In this document: piece after piece, positions 5,317-6,445 of the stretch
Numbering within the stretch: the stretch's first letter is position 1
Layout of the letters: every line of letters begins with the position of its first letter
DNA from: Parcubacteria group bacterium GW2011_GWB1_37_13
GTDB lineage: Bacteria > Patescibacteriota > Minisyncoccia > Phycocordibacterales > UBA9973
NCBI GenBank assembly: GCA_000990145.1
Contig: LBSW01000041.1
Span: 1-6,445 of the forward strand
Length of the DNA: 6,445 nucleotides
Direction: 5' to 3'
Translations under genes and position numbers: made by a program
Notes under the pieces: generated by a model
Seen by the model: only the letters and a program-made list of their open reading frames with translations
What the model was told of the DNA's origin: nothing
Databases searched by the model: none

Positions 5317-5627
5317 GTGAAATGAATACTCTTATGCACATGAGCCGTCTTAGTGTGACTTCGGACACTGGCCTGGGTCATTATTCAAGCATGTGTGGAA
5401 CACCCAATGTTATGTTTAGTTTGAGCAATCCTGTGTTTTGGTCTGGCCCTAACACTGTCCGCGTAATCCATCCTTATGGAAGAAAAATGATTCGTGATCA
5501 TGCTTTGGTTGATTTAAGTTACAAAAACAATGAAGATTCATTTTATTATGGCGAACCGGAAAATAAGAGAGGGGCGTCGGATATTCCGCCAGAACTCGTG
5601 GTCGCCAGAGTTCTGCAAATTATTTAA
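5307..5627 (+). pseudogene. Glycosyltransferase family 9, C-terminal remnant
   Basis: This is the C-terminal nucleotide-sugar-binding half of a heptosyltransferase-like protein. MNTLMHMSRLSVTSDTGLGH is followed by SSMCGTPNVMFSLSNPVFWSGP, which corresponds to the family's conserved DTGxxHxAxxxGTPxVxLFGPT region; D and H of DTGLGH are kept. The first ATG in frame is at 5322, but the similarity continues upstream in the same frame through VGLSE from about 5307. The fragment was therefore once internal to a longer gene and not an independent start. It lies in a different frame from the N-terminal remnant, and the join is near 5295-5310. It ends at TAA 5625-5627, six bases before the Nudix gene. 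Alone it lacks the acceptor-binding half and should have no transferase activity. Confidence 0.75.
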
Positions 5628-5633
5628 TAACTT

Positions 5634-6164
5634 ATGCATATGACTAAAAAAATATCAGAAGCGCCGGTTATTTTCGTGTCCGGCATATTAGAGAGAATGG
5701 AGGGTAATGTAAAAAAAGTCTTTCTTCAGACGCGCTGGAAACCAAAAATCAGTCCGTTGTATTCGGGTTTACTGGAAATTCCCGGTGGACGAGTTAACAG
5801 CAACGAGAATATCTTTGACGCAATAGAGCGAGAAGTAAAGGAGGAGTGCGGATTGAAAATAAAAACTTACAGGAACTTTTTTCAAGGGAAGTTGCTCAAA
5901 GTAGGCCAGTTTGAGCAATCAATGGTTTTCCAGCCATTCATTTGTCAACAAATTCTTACCAAGAATAACGGAAAGTTATGGCTTGGTTTTGTGTTTGTTT
6001 GCGAGGTTGAAGGAGAACCGAGAACACAAAAAGGTGAAACGAAAGATCCGCGATGGGTTAGCCTTGAAGAACTTGAGAAATTGTTAAATGAACAACCGGA
6101 GAAAATTTTTCCACATCAATATCAAGCCTTAAAATATTATGTGGAGAGTACGAAACAGTTGTAG
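5634..6164 (+). CDS. Nudix hydrolase
   Basis: This 176-residue cytosolic protein has a perfect Nudix box: G52-x5-E58-x7-R66-E67-V-K-E70-E71-C-G73-L74, the metal-binding and catalytic motif of enzymes that cleave nucleoside diphosphates linked to another group. The preceding LLEIPGG (46-52) is the usual lead-in strand. The C-terminal PRWVSLEELEKLL is the common closing motif of the family. The length is that of simple one-domain Nudix enzymes. The substrate (NTP, nucleotide sugar, NADH and so on) cannot be assigned; the glycosyltransferase remnant next door makes a nucleotide sugar conceivable but does not show it. ATG at 5634 is used because it follows the upstream stop by 6 bases; ATG at 5640 is possible. 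TATTTA (5621-5626) could serve as a -10 at leaderless distance, but it overlaps the preceding stop codon. Confidence 0.93.
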   Translation: MHMTKKISEAPVIFVSGILERMEGNVKKVFLQTRWKPKISPLYSGLLEIPGGRVNSNENIFDAIEREVKEECGLKIKTYRNFFQGKLLKVGQFEQSMVFQPFICQQILTKNNGKLWLGFVFVCEVEGEPRTQKGETKDPRWVSLEELEKLLNEQPEKIFPHQYQALKYYVESTKQL

Positions 6165-6179
6165 ACCGCTTTCATTTTA

Positions 6180-6188
6180 TGCTAAAAT
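6180..6188 (+). promoter_or_regulatory. Possible extended -10 promoter for the second gene-start stub
   Basis: TGCTAAAAT fits an extended -10 whose hexamer (6183-6188) ends exactly 6 bases before GTG at 6195, the start of the repeated reading frame. This is the same spacing as at the transporter and cysteine-rich genes. The element also forms a small palindrome, ATTTTA-TGC-TAAAAT (6174-6188). Confidence 0.4.
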
Positions 6189-6195
6189 ACCAATG

Positions 6196-6223
6196 TGATA
6201 AAAATCGGAGATTATAATACAAT
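6196..6223 (+). repeat. 28-bp direct repeat, copy 2
   Basis: It is identical to 4931-4958. Sequence differs directly outside on both sides (G at 6195 against A at 4930, A at 6224 against T at 4959). The pair flanks the glycosyltransferase remnants and the Nudix gene. Confidence 0.95.
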
Positions 6224-6257
6224 AATGAACGACCGTAACATTTTTAACCAGATTGTG

Positions 6258-6263
6258 TATACT
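6258..6263 (+). promoter_or_regulatory. Possible -10 box of the DHH phosphoesterase gene
   Basis: TATACT lies 11 bases before the ATG at 6275, which would leave a leader of about 4-5 bases. No -35 stands out, and the box is also the codons Tyr-Thr in the overlapping stub, so it may be chance. Confidence 0.35.
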
Positions 6264-6274
6264 CCGCTTTTATT

Positions 6275-6445
6275 ATGCAATCAATTTTAGTAACAAGTTA
6301 TGTAAATCCTGATCTAGACGGTATTGCTAGTGTGGTTGCCTATGCTGAGTTTCTAAAAAAAATAAGTAAAAAAAGTGTCGCTGGGATCATCGGTGAACCG
6401 CATTTTGAAGCAAAATATATTTTTGATCGTTTTGGTTTTTCATAT
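6275..6445 (+). CDS. DHH-family phosphoesterase (manganese pyrophosphatase-like), 5' part
   Basis: The 57 residues visible before the right edge start MQSILVTSYVNPDLDGIASV. The NPDLDG motif (11-16) after a hydrophobic strand is the first metal-binding motif of the DHH superfamily, closest to the NPDTDS of family II manganese-dependent inorganic pyrophosphatases. A helix (SVVAYAEFLKKI) follows, then a strand AGIIGEPH. Hydrolysis of pyrophosphate or a small phosphoester is expected, but the DHH and DHHA2 motifs that would separate a pyrophosphatase from other phosphoesterases are outside the window. ATG at 6275 is chosen because the family motif begins within ten residues of it. There is no Shine-Dalgarno sequence, and its start overlaps the end of the upstream stub. 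Confidence 0.8.
   Translation, partial: MQSILVTSYVNPDLDGIASVVAYAEFLKKISKKSVAGIIGEPHFEAKYIFDRFGFSY

Larger units (their letters stand above)
6195..6290 (+). pseudogene. Gene-start stub with MIKIGDYNTI, copy 2
   Basis: From GTG at 6195 the frame encodes MIKIGDYNTI (the 28-bp repeat), then MNDRNIFNQIVYTPLLLCNQ and F, and stops at TAG 6288-6290, 31 residues in all. The second part has its own in-frame ATG at 6225, and the perfect TATAAT inside the repeat (6213-6218) ends 6 bases before it. Translation could therefore start at either place. The end overlaps the DHH gene start by 16 bases in another frame. It looks like the 5' ends of one or two lost genes placed in front of the DHH gene. A short functional leader peptide is an alternative. 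Confidence 0.35.

Noticed and set aside
6174..6188. ATTTTA-TGC-TAAAAT as a terminator after the Nudix gene
   Set aside because: The stem has six A/T pairs only and no following T run. It is better explained as an extended -10 element.
4931..6223. The 28-bp repeat pair as the target-site duplication of one transposed segment, or as a CRISPR repeat
   Set aside because: 28 bp is unusually long for a target duplication, and no transposase or integrase lies between the copies. Two copies 1265 bp apart with genes between them are not a CRISPR array.

Overview
The window looks like part of a small, AT-rich bacterial genome. The best guess is the candidate phyla radiation (Patescibacteria, Parcubacteria-like). 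This is an inference from four things: short intergenic gaps, almost no Shine-Dalgarno sequences, -10 boxes only 6-8 bases upstream of several start codons (leaderless transcripts), and a small single-pass cysteine-rich surface protein of a kind I associate with that group. All intact genes read with the standard code. No rRNA, tRNA, CRISPR array or transposase is visible.

Left part (1-2777), housekeeping. On the minus strand a DksA/TraR-type zinc-finger RNA polymerase regulator (1635-1279) is followed 28 bases later by a YifB/ComM AAA+ ATPase, which is cut by the left edge of the window. Divergent from this pair, metK (1713-2777, plus strand) encodes S-adenosylmethionine synthetase with all signature motifs but a shortened active-site loop. 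A 34-base AT-rich inverted repeat follows metK.

Middle part (2927-4821). A ten-helix EamA/DMT-family transporter is broken near its 3' end by a perfect 40-bp-period tandem duplication, which shifts the frame. The lost 40-residue tail is still readable in another frame up to 3881. Convergent with it is a small P-loop kinase (4386-3904). Divergent from the kinase is a cysteine-rich membrane-anchored protein (4444-4821). Their start codons lie only 57 bp apart and each has its own close -10 box.

Right part (4822-6445), an eroded or rearranged accessory stretch. It starts with an imperfect inverted repeat of 103 bp (4828-4930). Abutting it is the first copy of a 28-bp direct repeat that encodes the peptide IKIGDYNTI behind an in-frame start. 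Next come N-terminal and C-terminal remnants of a family 9 glycosyltransferase (heptosyltransferase-like) whose middle is missing, an intact Nudix hydrolase, the second copy of the 28-bp repeat as another gene-start stub, and the beginning of a DHH-family phosphoesterase (6275 to the window end).

The left genes serve RNA polymerase control, DNA processing and methyl-donor supply. The right half is dominated by damaged genes and duplicated gene starts. Either this is a real degeneration or recombination hotspot, or part of it comes from the assembly; the sequence alone cannot separate these.
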